Source of the DNA: Streptomyces sp. NBC_00442
Lineage (GTDB): Bacteria > Actinomycetota > Actinomycetes > Streptomycetales > Streptomycetaceae
Length of the DNA stretch: 64,000 bases
Assembly: GCF_036014195.1 (NCBI RefSeq)
Contig: NZ_CP107918.1
Location: 6,510,001-6,574,000, forward strand
Reading direction: 5' to 3'
Part shown: positions 44,347 to 56,845 of the stretch, one piece after another
Position numbering within the stretch: position 1 is the stretch's first letter
Layout of the letters: every line of letters begins with the position of its first letter
Made by a program: the position numbers and the translations under genes
Notes under the pieces: model-generated
What the model saw: only the letters and a program-made list of their open reading frames with translations
What the model was told of the DNA's origin: nothing
Databases searched by the model: none

Positions 44347-45291
44347 GTGAAGCTCGTCTTCGCAGGCACCCCCGAGGTCGCCGTTCCCGCCCTTGACGCC
44401 CTGATCGCCTCCGGTCGGCACGAGGTCGCCGCGGTCGTCACCCGGCCCGACGCACCCGCCGGGCGCGGCCGCCGCCTCGTGGCGAGCCCGGTCGCCGAGC
44501 GTGCCGAGGAGGCCGGCATCGAGGTGCTCAAGCCCGCGAAGCCACGGGACGAGCAGTTCCTGGCCCGGCTCCGCGAGATCGCGCCGGACTGCTGCCCGGT
44601 CGTCGCCTATGGCGCGCTGCTCCCCAAGTCCGCCCTGGACATCCCGGCGCGCGGCTGGGTCAACCTGCACTTCTCGCTGCTGCCCGCCTGGCGCGGGGCC
44701 GCGCCCGTGCAGCACGCGGTGATGGCCGGCGACGAGATCACCGGAGCCGCCACCTTCCTCATCGAGGAAGGGCTCGACTCCGGCCCGGTGTACGGCACCG
44801 TCACCGAGGAGGTCCGGCCCACGGACACCAGCGGCGATCTGCTCACCCGGCTCGCGTTCGCCGGCGCCGGGCTGCTCGCCGCCACCATGGACGGCATCGA
44901 GGACGGCGCCCTCAAGGCCGTTCCGCAGCCCGCCGACGGCATCTCCCTCGCCCCGAAGATCACGGTCGAGATGGCGCACGTCGACTGGGCGGCCCCGGCG
45001 CTGCGCGTCGACCGCGTGGTGCGCGGCTGCACCCCGGCGCCCGGCGCGTGGACCGTGTTCCGCGGCGAGCGCCTCAAGCTCATCCAGGCCGCCCTCGTCA
45101 CCGACCGCACCGACCTCGCGCCCGGCGAGATCGCCGCGGCCAAGAACAACGTGTACGTGGGCACCGGCTCGCACGCGGTGGAGCTGCTCTGGGTCCAGCC
45201 GCAGGGCAAGAAGCCGATGCGGGGCGCCGACTGGGCGCGCGGGGTCCGCATCGCCCCGGGTGAGCGCGTGGGGGCGGCGGACGTACGCTGA
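44347..45291 (+). CDS. fmt: Methionyl-tRNA formyltransferase
   Basis: 314 aa from GTG ([20 protein letters not shown]). Formylates initiator Met-tRNA using 10-formyl-THF. The catalytic Asn/His region [20 protein letters not shown] and the Asp downstream ([10 protein letters not shown]) are intact; the C-terminal tRNA-binding domain covers about 205–314. It begins the fmt–rsmB–rpe run. Confidence 0.95.
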   Translation: MKLVFAGTPEVAVPALDALIASGRHEVAAVVTRPDAPAGRGRRLVASPVAERAEEAGIEVLKPAKPRDEQFLARLREIAPDCCPVVAYGALLPKSALDIPARGWVNLHFSLLPAWRGAAPVQHAVMAGDEITGAATFLIEEGLDSGPVYGTVTEEVRPTDTSGDLLTRLAFAGAGLLAATMDGIEDGALKAVPQPADGISLAPKITVEMAHVDWAAPALRVDRVVRGCTPAPGAWTVFRGERLKLIQAALVTDRTDLAPGEIAAAKNNVYVGTGSHAVELLWVQPQGKKPMRGADWARGVRIAPGERVGAADVR

Positions 45292-45329
45292 GGGGGTTCG
45301 CCCCATCTGATCAGCGGAGCACCTTTCAC

Positions 45330-46817
45330 GTGAACGATTCGCCACGTCGCAGCCCGAACCCCAAGGCGGGCAAGGGCGGCAGCCCGAACCCCAACGGCGG
45401 CAAGACCGGCAAGCCGTACCGCCGTCCCAAGAAGGACCCGGTCCGCATCCTCGCCTTCGAGGCCCTGCGGGCCGTCGACGAGCGCGACGCCTACGCCAAC
45501 CTCGTGCTGCCCCCGCTGCTCCGCAAGGCGCGCGAGGGCGGGGACTTCGACACCCGGGACGCGGCGCTCGCCACCGAACTCGTCTACGGGACGCTGCGCC
45601 GCCAGGGCACCTACGACGCGATCATCGCGGCCTGCATCGACCGGCCGCTGCGCGAGGTCGACCCGCCGGTGCTCGACGTGCTCGCGCTCGGCGCGCACCA
45701 GCTGCTCGGCACCCGCATCCCCACCCACGCCGCGGTCTCCGCGAGCGTGGAGCTCGCCCGGGTCGTGCTCGGCGACGGGCGGGCCAAGTTCGTCAACGCC
45801 GTCCTGCGCAAGATCTCCGCGAACGACCTCGACGGCTGGCTGGAGAAGGTGGCGCCCTCCTACGAGGACGACGCGGAGGACCACCTGGCGGTCGTCCACT
45901 CCCATCCGCGCTGGGTCGTCTCCGCGCTGTGGGACGCCCTCGGCGGCGGCCGGGCCGGCATCGAGGACCTCCTTGAGGCGGACAACGAGCGTCCCGAGGT
46001 CACCCTGGTCGCGCGCCCCGGCCGCTCCACCACCGAGGAGCTCCTCGACGCGGTCGGCGAGGACGCCGGGCTGCCCGGCCGCTGGTCGCCGTACGCCGTA
46101 CGGATGGCCGAGGGCGGCGAACCCGGCGCGCTCGACGCCGTACGGGAGGGCCGGGCCGGCGTCCAGGACGAGGGCAGCCAGCTGGTGGCGGCCGCGCTCG
46201 CCAACGCGCCCATCGAGGGCCGCGACGAACGCTGGCTCGACGGCTGCGCGGGCCCCGGCGGCAAGGCCGCCCTGCTCGCGGCGCTGGCCGCCGGGCGCGG
46301 CGCGGCCCTGCTGGCGTCCGAGAAGCAGCCGCACCGGGCCCGCCTGGTCGAGCGCGCGCTGGCCGGCAACCCCGGCCCCTACCAGGTCGTCGCGGCCGAC
46401 GGCACCCGCCCGCCGTGGCTGCCGGGCACCTTCGACCGCGTCCTGATGGACGTCCCCTGCTCCGGCCTCGGCGCCCTGCGCCGCCGCCCCGAAGCCCGCT
46501 GGCGCCGGCGCCCCGAGGACCTGGAGGGCTTCGCGCCGCTCCAGCGCGGCCTGCTGCGCGAGGCACTCTCGGCGGTCCGCGTCGGCGGTGTCGTCGGATA
46601 CGCCACCTGCTCACCGCACCTGGCCGAGACCCGGATCGTCGTCGACGACGTCCTCAAGGGCCGCGGGGGCGCCGAGCCCATCGAGGCCGAGTGGATCGAC
46701 GTGCGCCCGCTGATGCCCGGCGTCGCGGGCCTCGGCGAGGGCCCCGACGTTCAGCTGTGGCCGCACCTGCACGGCACCGACGCGATGTACCTGGCGCTGC
46801 TGAGGCGCAGCGCCTGA
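45330..46817 (+). CDS. rsmB: 16S rRNA (cytosine-967 C5)-methyltransferase RsmB
   Basis: 495 aa from GTG, longer than E. coli RsmB (about 430) because of a Lys/Asn/Gly/Pro-rich basic tail (SPNPKAGKGG, SPNPNGGKTGK, residues 8–30). The NusB-like RNA-binding domain covers about 40–185 and the SAM-dependent domain the rest. SAM motif I is DGCAGPGGKAALLAAL; the catalytic cysteines are in VPCSGLGALRRRPE (motif IV) and YATCSPHLAE (motif VI). It is 38 bp after fmt and ends at a clear hairpin. Confidence 0.94.
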   Translation: MNDSPRRSPNPKAGKGGSPNPNGGKTGKPYRRPKKDPVRILAFEALRAVDERDAYANLVLPPLLRKAREGGDFDTRDAALATELVYGTLRRQGTYDAIIAACIDRPLREVDPPVLDVLALGAHQLLGTRIPTHAAVSASVELARVVLGDGRAKFVNAVLRKISANDLDGWLEKVAPSYEDDAEDHLAVVHSHPRWVVSALWDALGGGRAGIEDLLEADNERPEVTLVARPGRSTTEELLDAVGEDAGLPGRWSPYAVRMAEGGEPGALDAVREGRAGVQDEGSQLVAAALANAPIEGRDERWLDGCAGPGGKAALLAALAAGRGAALLASEKQPHRARLVERALAGNPGPYQVVAADGTRPPWLPGTFDRVLMDVPCSGLGALRRRPEARWRRRPEDLEGFAPLQRGLLREALSAVRVGGVVGYATCSPHLAETRIVVDDVLKGRGGAEPIEAEWIDVRPLMPGVAGLGEGPDVQLWPHLHGTDAMYLALLRRSA

Positions 46818-46823
46818 CCCGGC

Positions 46824-46852
46824 GCGACGCCCCGCCACATGCGGGGCGTCGC
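46824..46852 (+). terminator. Hairpin terminator after rsmB
   Basis: A 12-bp perfect stem (GCGACGCCCCGC, 46824–46835, with 46841–46852) and a CACAT loop begin 7 bp past the stop. The remaining about 250 bp up to rpe show no gene. Confidence 0.75.
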
Positions 46853-47105
46853 CTAACGTGCGCACCCGTACACGCAAGGCGACGGACCCGAACTGGCTTC
46901 CCCGGTGCGGCAGTTGGGGGGATCACGGTTTGGCCGCCGCCGTGACGTGAGTGGCCGCAGGGGCTGCGGCCGCGGGCCGCACGGGCGAAGGATCATGCGC
47001 CCAGGCCCCGCGGGACCGGCAGGATCGCCCGCCCGGCGCGGATCCGCACAGCCTTCGTCCGCCGCCGTGGCAGGCAAGTCGCCCAGGGCATGGCAGGCTT
47101 GGGGC

Positions 47106-47789
47106 ATGGCTCAGATCAACCCCAGCATCCTCTCCGCGGACTTCGCACGGCTGGCCGACGAGGCCCAGGCCGTCACGGGCGCCGACTGGCTCCACGTCGA
47201 TGTGATGGACAACCACTTCGTGCCCAACCTCACGCTGGGGGTGCCCATCGTGGAATCCCTGAGCAGGGCGACGGACACACCGCTCGACTGCCATCTCATG
47301 ATCGAGGACCCGGACCGCTGGGCCCCGCAGTACGTCGAGGCCGGGGCCGGGTCGGTCACCTTCCACGCGGAGGCCGCCGCCGCCCCCGTACGGCTCGCCC
47401 GCGAGATCCGCGCCAAGGGCGCCCGCGCCTCGATGGCCCTGAAGCCCGCGACCCCGATCGAGCCGTACGAGGACCTGCTCCCCGAGCTCGACATGCTGCT
47501 GATCATGACGGTCGAGCCCGGCTTCGGAGGCCAGTCCTTCCTCGACATCATGCTGCCGAAGATCCGCAGGACCCGTGAGCTGATCGCCAAACACGGACTT
47601 GAACTCTGGCTCCAGGTCGACGGAGGCGTTTCGGCCGCCACCATCGAGCGCTGCGCCGAGGCCGGAGCCGATGTCTTCGTCGCCGGATCCGCCGTCTACG
47701 GGGCCGGCGACCCGGCCGAAGCCGTGCGCAGCCTGCGTTCCCTGGCTGAACGGGCGACGGCGGGCGCACCCTGGGCATGCGCACACTGA
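47106..47789 (+). CDS. rpe: Ribulose-phosphate 3-epimerase
   Basis: 227 aa ([20 protein letters not shown]). TIM-barrel enzyme of the pentose phosphate pathway interconverting ribulose 5-P and xylulose 5-P. The metal and catalytic residues are in [35 protein letters not shown] and [11 protein letters not shown]. The ATG start agrees with family length; no good ribosome site is visible, so the transcript may be leaderless. Confidence 0.95.
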   Translation: MAQINPSILSADFARLADEAQAVTGADWLHVDVMDNHFVPNLTLGVPIVESLSRATDTPLDCHLMIEDPDRWAPQYVEAGAGSVTFHAEAAAAPVRLAREIRAKGARASMALKPATPIEPYEDLLPELDMLLIMTVEPGFGGQSFLDIMLPKIRRTRELIAKHGLELWLQVDGGVSAATIERCAEAGADVFVAGSAVYGAGDPAEAVRSLRSLAERATAGAPWACAH

Positions 47790-47905
47790 GCCGCCACTGA
47801 ATGAACGGAACCCTGCGGGGCTGATCAAGGACCGTTGTATCTGACAGGATGAACAGCGAGTCCGGTGCGTGAACAGCAGTTGTGAACAGCAGTGAGGAGA
47901 TCGCG

Positions 47906-48931
47906 GTGTCTGCAATGTCGGCGGGTCGGTCAGCCCTGCGGATGGGACCCGCGGAGCTGGTGCAGGCGGCGGCCATGGCCCGCCGCTTCTATCTGGAGGG
48001 GAAGTCCAAGATCCAGATCGCCGAGGAGTTCGGCGTGAGCCGCTTCAAGGTGGCCCGGGTCCTGGAGACCGCACTGGAACGCGACCTCGTACGGATCGAG
48101 ATCCGCGTCCCCGCCGAACTGGACGCGGAGCGTTCCGACGCCCTGCGCGCCCGGTACGGGCTGCGGCACGCGGTCGTCGTGGAATCCCCCGCGGAGGGCG
48201 AGGAGACCTCGCCCGACCCGGAGAACCTCGGCGAGGTCGCCGCCGACCTGCTCGGCGAGCTGGTCAGCGAGGGCGACGTCCTCGGTCTGGCCTGGGGCCG
48301 CTCCACCATCCACATGGCCGCCGCCCTCGACAGACTTCCGCCGTGCACGGTGGTCCAGCTGACCGGGGTCTACGACGCGGGCACCGCCGAGCGGGGCTCC
48401 GTCGAGGCGGTGCGCCGGGCCGCCCAGGTCTCCGGCGGCGAGGCCCACCCCATCTACGCCCCGATGCTCCTTCCCGACCCGGCGACCGCCGCCGCTCTGC
48501 GCAACCAGACCGGGATCGCCCGCGCCTTCGAGTACTTCGACAAGGTCACCGTCGCCGCGGTGTCCATCGGCTCCTGGGAGCCCGGCATCTCCACCGTGCA
48601 CGACATGCTCAGCGACGAGGAGCGGGCGCACTACGCCTCGCTCGGGGTCGCCGCCGAGATGTCCGCGCATCTCTTCGACGCGGAGGGCCGCCGCGTCGGC
48701 CGCGACCTGGGCGAGCGCTGCATCACCGTCGAGGCGGACCGGCTGCGCCGCATCCCGGAGGTCGTCGCGATCGCCGGGGGCCAGCGCAAGGCCGCCGCGA
48801 TCGACGCCGTGCTGCGCTCCGGCCTGGTCACCAGCCTCGTCACCGACACGGCCGCCGCGGACTTCCTCCTGAACGAGACCGGCCCCAAGCCCCGGCCCGC
48901 ACTCGACCGCGCGGACCCGGACGGCGTCTGA
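47906..48931 (+). CDS. SorC/DeoR-family sugar-binding transcriptional regulator
   Basis: 341 aa from GTG (MSAMSAGRSALRMGPAELVQ), preceded by GAGGAGA at 5-nt spacing; an in-frame GTG eight codons earlier lacks this. The N-terminal HTH (about 34–60, GKSKIQIAEEFGVSRFKVAR) is followed by a sugar-phosphate-binding NagB-like domain (VLGLAWGRSTIHMAAAL … GVYDAGTAERGS … VEADRLRRIPEVVAIAGG). These regulators respond to phosphorylated sugars. Neighbouring rpe makes a pentose-phosphate link plausible, but no sugar operon is adjacent. Confidence 0.88.
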   Translation: MSAMSAGRSALRMGPAELVQAAAMARRFYLEGKSKIQIAEEFGVSRFKVARVLETALERDLVRIEIRVPAELDAERSDALRARYGLRHAVVVESPAEGEETSPDPENLGEVAADLLGELVSEGDVLGLAWGRSTIHMAAALDRLPPCTVVQLTGVYDAGTAERGSVEAVRRAAQVSGGEAHPIYAPMLLPDPATAAALRNQTGIARAFEYFDKVTVAAVSIGSWEPGISTVHDMLSDEERAHYASLGVAAEMSAHLFDAEGRRVGRDLGERCITVEADRLRRIPEVVAIAGGQRKAAAIDAVLRSGLVTSLVTDTAAADFLLNETGPKPRPALDRADPDGV

Positions 48932-48933
48932 GA

Positions 48934-48958
48934 CACCGGGGGCGCCGCGCCCCCGGTG
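48934..48958. terminator. Bidirectional terminator between the SorC gene and the amidohydrolase
   Basis: An 11-bp perfect stem (CACCGGGGGCG, 48934–48944, with 48948–48958) and a CCG loop lie 2 bp past the regulator stop and 41 bp before the convergent stop. Confidence 0.75.
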
Positions 48959-48999
48959 CCGTCCCGCTCCCGGCGTCCTCGCACCCCGGTCCGCACGCC

Positions 49000-50094
49000 T
49001 CAGCCGCGGATGCCGTAGACCCGCTCGGCGTTGCCCGCGGACACCAGGGCGGCCACCCGGTCCGCGTCCGCGGCCGACCAGGCACCCGACCCCGTCCAGC
49101 CGTTCAGGAGCTGGTCCAGAGCCTCCTGGTAGAGCCGGGCCCCCACCACGTACAGCTCCGCGAGGCCGTACGCGTCCGTCGAGAACAGCAGCTTGCCGAA
49201 CGGCGCCAGCTCAAGGAACTCGGCGAGCACCGCCGTCGCCCGCGCCCCGGTGTGCCCGAGCGAGAGCCCCACGTCCGCGTACACATGCGGGTACACGTGC
49301 GCCAGATAGCCCGCGGCCCGGTGGTAGGGGTAGCCGTGCAGCAGGATCAGCCGGCAGCCCGTGGGGCGCACGGCCCGGATGAAATCGGTCAGCAGCAGCG
49401 GATCGCAGCGGTGCAGCCTGAGGTCCGGGTCGCCGAATCCGGTGTGGATCTGGAGCGGAAGTCCGGTGTACGCCGCCGACCACAGCAGGTGCCGCAGCAG
49501 GACGGGATCGGTGATCCGCCCGGCGCCCGCTTCCAGCCAGTCGGCGACGGCCGCGCGCAGCCGTGCCTCCTCCGGCGGCGCCGGGTCGAAATCGAGGCCG
49601 TGGCGGTACCCGACCACGGACTTGAAGCCGGCCGCGCTGCCTGCCGCGGCGCCGATCGCGTTGCCGAGCAGCGTCAGGAACTTGTCCGGATCACGCACCC
49701 CGACGGCGGTGCGCTCCGCGAGGTGTTCCAGGCGTACGATCTCGCGCGCCTGTGCCCCCGCCAGCCGGGCCAGCTCGGCCGGGCCCGTCAGGTCGCCCGG
49801 CAGGCCGGTGTCCACCAGGTAGCTGCCGATGCCGGTGGAGCCGAGGAGCAGCCGGTTGGTCTCCTCGGCTCCCAGGTCGCGGCGGCGGGCCAGATAGCGG
49901 TCCGGCGGGCAGTGCGGTTCCAGCCCCAGGAGCGGCGGGCACCAGCGGCGCACCGCGAAGCCCAGCTGGGTGTCGAAGAAGCTCGTGCCGGGTGCGGCCG
50001 GGGCGTCGGACTCGGTCAGGAACGCCTCGAAGGCGGCGTCGTCGGGGTCGGAGCGCAGCACACCGTGACAGTGGTGGTCGACGAGCGGCAGCAC
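49000..50094 (-). CDS. Amidohydrolase family protein (FluG N-terminal-like)
   Basis: 364 aa from GTG, directly adjoining the stop of the upstream glutamine-synthetase-like gene (TGAGTG). The TIM-barrel metal-dependent hydrolase fold is shown by VDHHCHGVL (HxH-type at residues 8–10), IHTGFGDPD, LLHGYPYHRAAGYLA and the distal Asp in FSTDAYGL. In fungal FluG an amidohydrolase of this kind is fused to a GS-like domain; here the two are separate and coupled. It could hydrolyse the product of, or supply the substrate for, the neighbouring ligase-type enzyme. The substrate is unknown. Confidence 0.82.
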   Translation of the reverse strand: MLPLVDHHCHGVLRSDPDDAAFEAFLTESDAPAAPGTSFFDTQLGFAVRRWCPPLLGLEPHCPPDRYLARRRDLGAEETNRLLLGSTGIGSYLVDTGLPGDLTGPAELARLAGAQAREIVRLEHLAERTAVGVRDPDKFLTLLGNAIGAAAGSAAGFKSVVGYRHGLDFDPAPPEEARLRAAVADWLEAGAGRITDPVLLRHLLWSAAYTGLPLQIHTGFGDPDLRLHRCDPLLLTDFIRAVRPTGCRLILLHGYPYHRAAGYLAHVYPHVYADVGLSLGHTGARATAVLAEFLELAPFGKLLFSTDAYGLAELYVVGARLYQEALDQLLNGWTGSGAWSAADADRVAALVSAGNAERVYGIRG

Positions 50095-51444
50095 TCAGTA
50101 CCTCCCACGCGTGGCCTCGGCGATCTCCCGCGGCGTGCGGCCGTCGAAGAGCTTCGTCTCGGCCTGGCGCACCGAGACGATCGCCTCGAAGAGCGGATCG
50201 CCGAGCGCCTCGCGCAGAACCGCCGACTCCGTGAAGTGGCCGAGCGCCTCCGGCAGCGAGCCGGGCAGCCGCCGCGCCCCCGCCGAGGCGACCGGGTCGC
50301 CCGCCACCGGCTCGGGCAGCCGCAGCCCGGCGTCGAGCCCCGCGAGCCCGGCCGCGATGACCGCGCCCGTCACCAGGTACGGGTTGGCGGCCGGGTCGAA
50401 CGACTTCACCTCCGCGTTCGCGGCGCCCTCGGCGCCGGGCGGCCCCGGCACGAACCGCAGCGCCGCCTCCCGGTTCTCCGGCCCCCAGCACTGGAAGGCG
50501 CCGGCCCAGCGCGAGGGAGCGAGCCGCAGATAGCTCGCGGGGCTCGGCGCGCCGATCGCGAGCAGTGCGGGCAGCGCGTCGAGGATCCCCGCGAGGAAGG
50601 CCTCGCTGGTCGCGCTCATCCCGGACGGGCCTTCGCCGCCCCGGCACAGGTTGCGGCCGTCCTGCCACAGGCTGAGGTGCAGGTGGCCGCCGTTGCCGAC
50701 GCCCTCGGGATCCACGACGGGGCCGAACCACGGGGTGAGCCCGTGCTGGAGCGACACCGCGCGGATCGTCTCGCGCACCAGCACCGCGAGGTCCGCCGCG
50801 CCCACCGGATCCGCCGGGGCCACCGACACCTCGAACTGGCCGGGCGTGTACTCCGGGTGGATCTGGAGCACCTCGACGCCCTGGGTCTCAAGGGCGCCCA
50901 GCACGTCGCCCACGTACTGCGAACGCTCGACGACGCGCGCCATGCCGTACGCCGGCCCCGCCAGCGGCGGATCGACCACCCACTCCGTCTCGAAGCCCAT
51001 CTTCAGCTCGATGCCGCGCTCGGCGGCCCGCTCGGTCATCCGGCGCGCGAACAGCCGCTGGCAGGCGCCGTAGGGCTGCCCCGACTGCTCGAAGCGGTCG
51101 GCGGGCGCCCACGCCCAGCCCGGCTGGGCGGCGAGCACGGTGAGCCGGTCCAGATCGGGGATCAGCCGCAGATCGCCGTCGGGGCCGCCGATGTGGGCAC
51201 TGGTGGTCACCGAGTCGTCCACCAGATACACGTCGAACACCGGCGACATGCCCACGCCGTGCGCGGCGACCTGGGCGAGCCGGGTGGTCGGCACGACCTT
51301 GACGCGGGTGAGGCCCGCGACGTCCACCCAGGTCAGCGCGACCGCCCGCACCCCCTCCGCGGTGAGCCCGGCGGCCGCCAACCCGGCCTCCTGCGCCCGC
51401 CGTTGTGCCTGTTCGACCCGCCCCGCCCCGTGACCCTGATCCAC
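50095..51444 (-). CDS. Glutamine synthetase-like ligase (gamma-glutamyl-amine type)
   Basis: 449 aa from GTG (MDQGHGAGRVEQAQRRAQEA), behind AGGAGGG; this start lies just past the DNA ligase stop. The GS fold is evident in FDVYLVDDSVTTSAHIG, MGFETEWVV (metal Glu), VGNGGHLHLSLW, SRWAGAFQCWGPENREAALRF and AEVKSFDPAANPYLV. Several canonical glutamate/ammonia-site positions are altered (RLVPGYEAPVN is replaced by RLAPSRWAGAFQ), so true glutamine synthesis is unlikely. Relatives ligate glutamate to amines (gamma-glutamylpolyamine or -ethanolamide synthetases). It is cotranscribed between a DNA ligase and an amidohydrolase. Confidence 0.85.
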   Translation of the reverse strand: MDQGHGAGRVEQAQRRAQEAGLAAAGLTAEGVRAVALTWVDVAGLTRVKVVPTTRLAQVAAHGVGMSPVFDVYLVDDSVTTSAHIGGPDGDLRLIPDLDRLTVLAAQPGWAWAPADRFEQSGQPYGACQRLFARRMTERAAERGIELKMGFETEWVVDPPLAGPAYGMARVVERSQYVGDVLGALETQGVEVLQIHPEYTPGQFEVSVAPADPVGAADLAVLVRETIRAVSLQHGLTPWFGPVVDPEGVGNGGHLHLSLWQDGRNLCRGGEGPSGMSATSEAFLAGILDALPALLAIGAPSPASYLRLAPSRWAGAFQCWGPENREAALRFVPGPPGAEGAANAEVKSFDPAANPYLVTGAVIAAGLAGLDAGLRLPEPVAGDPVASAGARRLPGSLPEALGHFTESAVLREALGDPLFEAIVSVRQAETKLFDGRTPREIAEATRGRY

Positions 51445-51448
51445 CGGT

Positions 51449-52993
51449 TCATTCCCTCCTGTCGCCGAGCGCGACAACCGTCGCGACCGTGTCCGCTTCC
51501 GAGGCCCTCTTGTCCTCGCGATAGCGCACTACCCGTGCGAACCGAAGTGTGACCCCTTCCGGGTAGCGCGATGATCTCTGCACGCCGTCGAAGGCCACCT
51601 CGACGACGAGTTCCGGCCGCACCCGCACTCCCCACGGCTCCTCGGCCGCCGCCAACTCCCGCAGCCGCTCGGTCTGCCAGGCGAGCAGCGCATCGGTGAG
51701 CCCCTTGAACGTCTTGCCGAGCATCGCGAACGTGCCGTCCTCGCGGCGCGCCCCGAGATGCAGATTGGACAGGAACCCGGTGCGCCGGCCGTGACCCCAC
51801 TCCGCCGCGAGGACCACCAGATCGAGCGTGTGCACGGGCTTGACCTTCAGCCACGCGGCGCCGCGCCGGCCCGCCGCGTACGTCGAATCGAGCGCCTTGA
51901 GGACCACACCCTCATGGCCGAGCGCCAGCGTCTCGGCGGCGAACTCCTCGGCCGCGCGCCGCTGTTCGGGGGCGGCCGGATCCTCCACCACGTACCGCCG
52001 TACGCGGCGGGGCTCGGGCGCGACGCGGGCCAGCTCCGCGTGCCGCTCGTGCGCCGGCAGATCGAGCAGGTCGCGGCCGTCCACCGACAGGAGGTCGAAG
52101 AAGACGGGGGAGAGGGGCACTCGGTCCCGTGCGCCCGCGACATCGAGCCGGGAGCCGACACGGCCGGCGATGTCCTGGAACGAACGCGGCCGCCCGTCGG
52201 GCCCCAGCGCGATCACCTCGCCGTCGAGCACGGCGCTCCGCGCCGCCAACTCGGCGGCCGCGGCGGCGACTTCGGGCAGCCGCGCGGTGATCTCGTCGAG
52301 AGTGCGGGTGAAGACCCGTACCGTGTCCCCGTCCTTGTGGACCTGGGCGCGGATGCCGTCGAGCTTCTCCTCGACGGCGCACGGGCCCAGCCGGTCGATC
52401 GCCTCGCCGACGTCCTTCGCGCTGTGCGCCAGCATGGGGAGCACGGGCCGGCCCACGTCGAGCCGGAACGCGGCGAGCGCGGACGGGCCCCCGGCGAGCA
52501 GGGTCCGGGCGACCGCGCCGAGCGAGCCGCCCAGCATCACGGCGCGCCGCACGTCGGCCACGGGCGCACCGGCGGCCGCCGCGAGCCCCTCGACGGCCGC
52601 CGCGTCCAGGGCGCCCTGGCGTACTTCGCCGATGATCAGCGCGACCAGGAAGTCCTGCTCCGCTGCCGTGGCCGCCGCCATCAGCTCCCCGGCCAGCCGC
52701 TTGCGTTCGCCCTGCGCGCCCTTCCCGGCCACCGCCGAGATCCGGTCGAGGCGCTCGTCGACGTCCCGGACGGTCAGCGAGGGCGAGGCCGCGGGCGGCG
52801 GGCGGTCCTTGAGGGCGCTCCAGCCGAGCCCGGTGCGCCGCTGGGGCAGCCGTCCCGCCAGATAGGTCACCACCAGCGGCGCCTCGTCCGGTTCGGTGGC
52901 CGAGAACAACCGGGCGAGCAGCGCGGACTTCTCCGAGCGCGATGCGGTGGCGGCGATCTCGGCCGAAGTTCTGGCCACGTCGGCAAGGAGCAT
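51449..52993 (-). CDS. ligB: ATP-dependent DNA ligase (LigB type)
   Basis: 514 aa from ATG (MLLADVARTSAEIAATASRS). Seals nicks via an enzyme–AMP intermediate. The N-terminal DNA-binding domain (about 1–190) is followed by the adenylation domain with Lys210 in VEEKLDGIRAQ, then DGEVIALG, FFDLLSV, GHEGVVLKALDS and WLKVKPVHTLDLVV. The OB-fold runs to the C-terminus with VRPELVVEVAFDG. It resembles mycobacterial LigB, an accessory ligase beside the NAD-dependent LigA. There is no Ku or polymerase domain nearby, so it is not the LigD NHEJ type. Its stop is 4 bases before the GS-like start, giving one operon. Confidence 0.92.
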   Translation of the reverse strand: MLLADVARTSAEIAATASRSEKSALLARLFSATEPDEAPLVVTYLAGRLPQRRTGLGWSALKDRPPPAASPSLTVRDVDERLDRISAVAGKGAQGERKRLAGELMAAATAAEQDFLVALIIGEVRQGALDAAAVEGLAAAAGAPVADVRRAVMLGGSLGAVARTLLAGGPSALAAFRLDVGRPVLPMLAHSAKDVGEAIDRLGPCAVEEKLDGIRAQVHKDGDTVRVFTRTLDEITARLPEVAAAAAELAARSAVLDGEVIALGPDGRPRSFQDIAGRVGSRLDVAGARDRVPLSPVFFDLLSVDGRDLLDLPAHERHAELARVAPEPRRVRRYVVEDPAAPEQRRAAEEFAAETLALGHEGVVLKALDSTYAAGRRGAAWLKVKPVHTLDLVVLAAEWGHGRRTGFLSNLHLGARREDGTFAMLGKTFKGLTDALLAWQTERLRELAAAEEPWGVRVRPELVVEVAFDGVQRSSRYPEGVTLRFARVVRYREDKRASEADTVATVVALGDRRE

Positions 52994-53064
52994 GCCTCCA
53001 TCGTGACCCGGAAACATCGCTCCACGCATTCGCTCGCGACGCCACCGGATGGGAGCATCGGGGC

Positions 53065-56484
<3,420 letters not shown>

Positions 56485-56845
56485 GGGGCGCGACCCTGCA
56501 ACAGGGCTGACACGGTGTCAAGGCGGCGCCGTGACCAGGACCACTGCGAGAGGCCGTAAACAGGGCTCTGAACAGGGCTTACGCACGGATCGAACGTTGA
56601 TGTGCAACAAACACCCACCCGTCTCGGTTGAGCGCAATGATCAGCCATCAATGCGCAAGGTTGCTGCATTACGACCGGGAACAAGAACGCCATAGGGTTC
56701 TCGCCGTACGTGGAGTGGCGGGGATCGCCTGCTCGGCGGAACCGGCCACGGAAGGCTTCATGCTGCCCGGAACATCCCCTCGTGGGGGAGGCCGGGCCGT
56801 CGCGATCGCCCGCCGTCCGATTGGCAGCGATAAGGAGCCACCTCA
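56485..56845. other. Divergent regulatory region between SGNH gene and permease
   Basis: 361 bp without a gene, with a marked AT-richer core (about 56,570–56,700). It holds GTTG-ATGTG-CAAC (56596–56608), an 11-bp imperfect dyad at 56,632–56,656, and a perfect TAGGGT (56693–56698) that may be the -10 of the permease promoter (TTACGA at 56669 as a weak -35, 18-bp spacing). Confidence 0.65.
56632..56656. promoter_or_regulatory. Candidate Lrp-type operator upstream of the permease
   Basis: GCGCAATGATC and CATCAATGCGC are inverted repeats (9 of 11 pairs) around AGC. The centre is about 50 bp upstream of the candidate -10 TAGGGT, a typical place for an Lrp/AsnC regulator. The Lrp gene is the second gene downstream. 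Confidence 0.45.

Noticed and set aside
50095..51444. Housekeeping glutamine synthetase glnA
   Set aside because: Key substrate-loop motifs are altered and the gene context (ligase, amidohydrolase) is not that of glnA.
48343..51552. 1069-codon plus-strand open frame across the SorC gene, amidohydrolase and GS-like gene
   Set aside because: The translation is an Arg/Gly/Pro-rich shadow and contradicts three well-supported genes.
51449..52993. LigD-type NHEJ ligase
   Set aside because: No primase-polymerase or phosphoesterase domain and no ku gene; domain order fits the LigB group.
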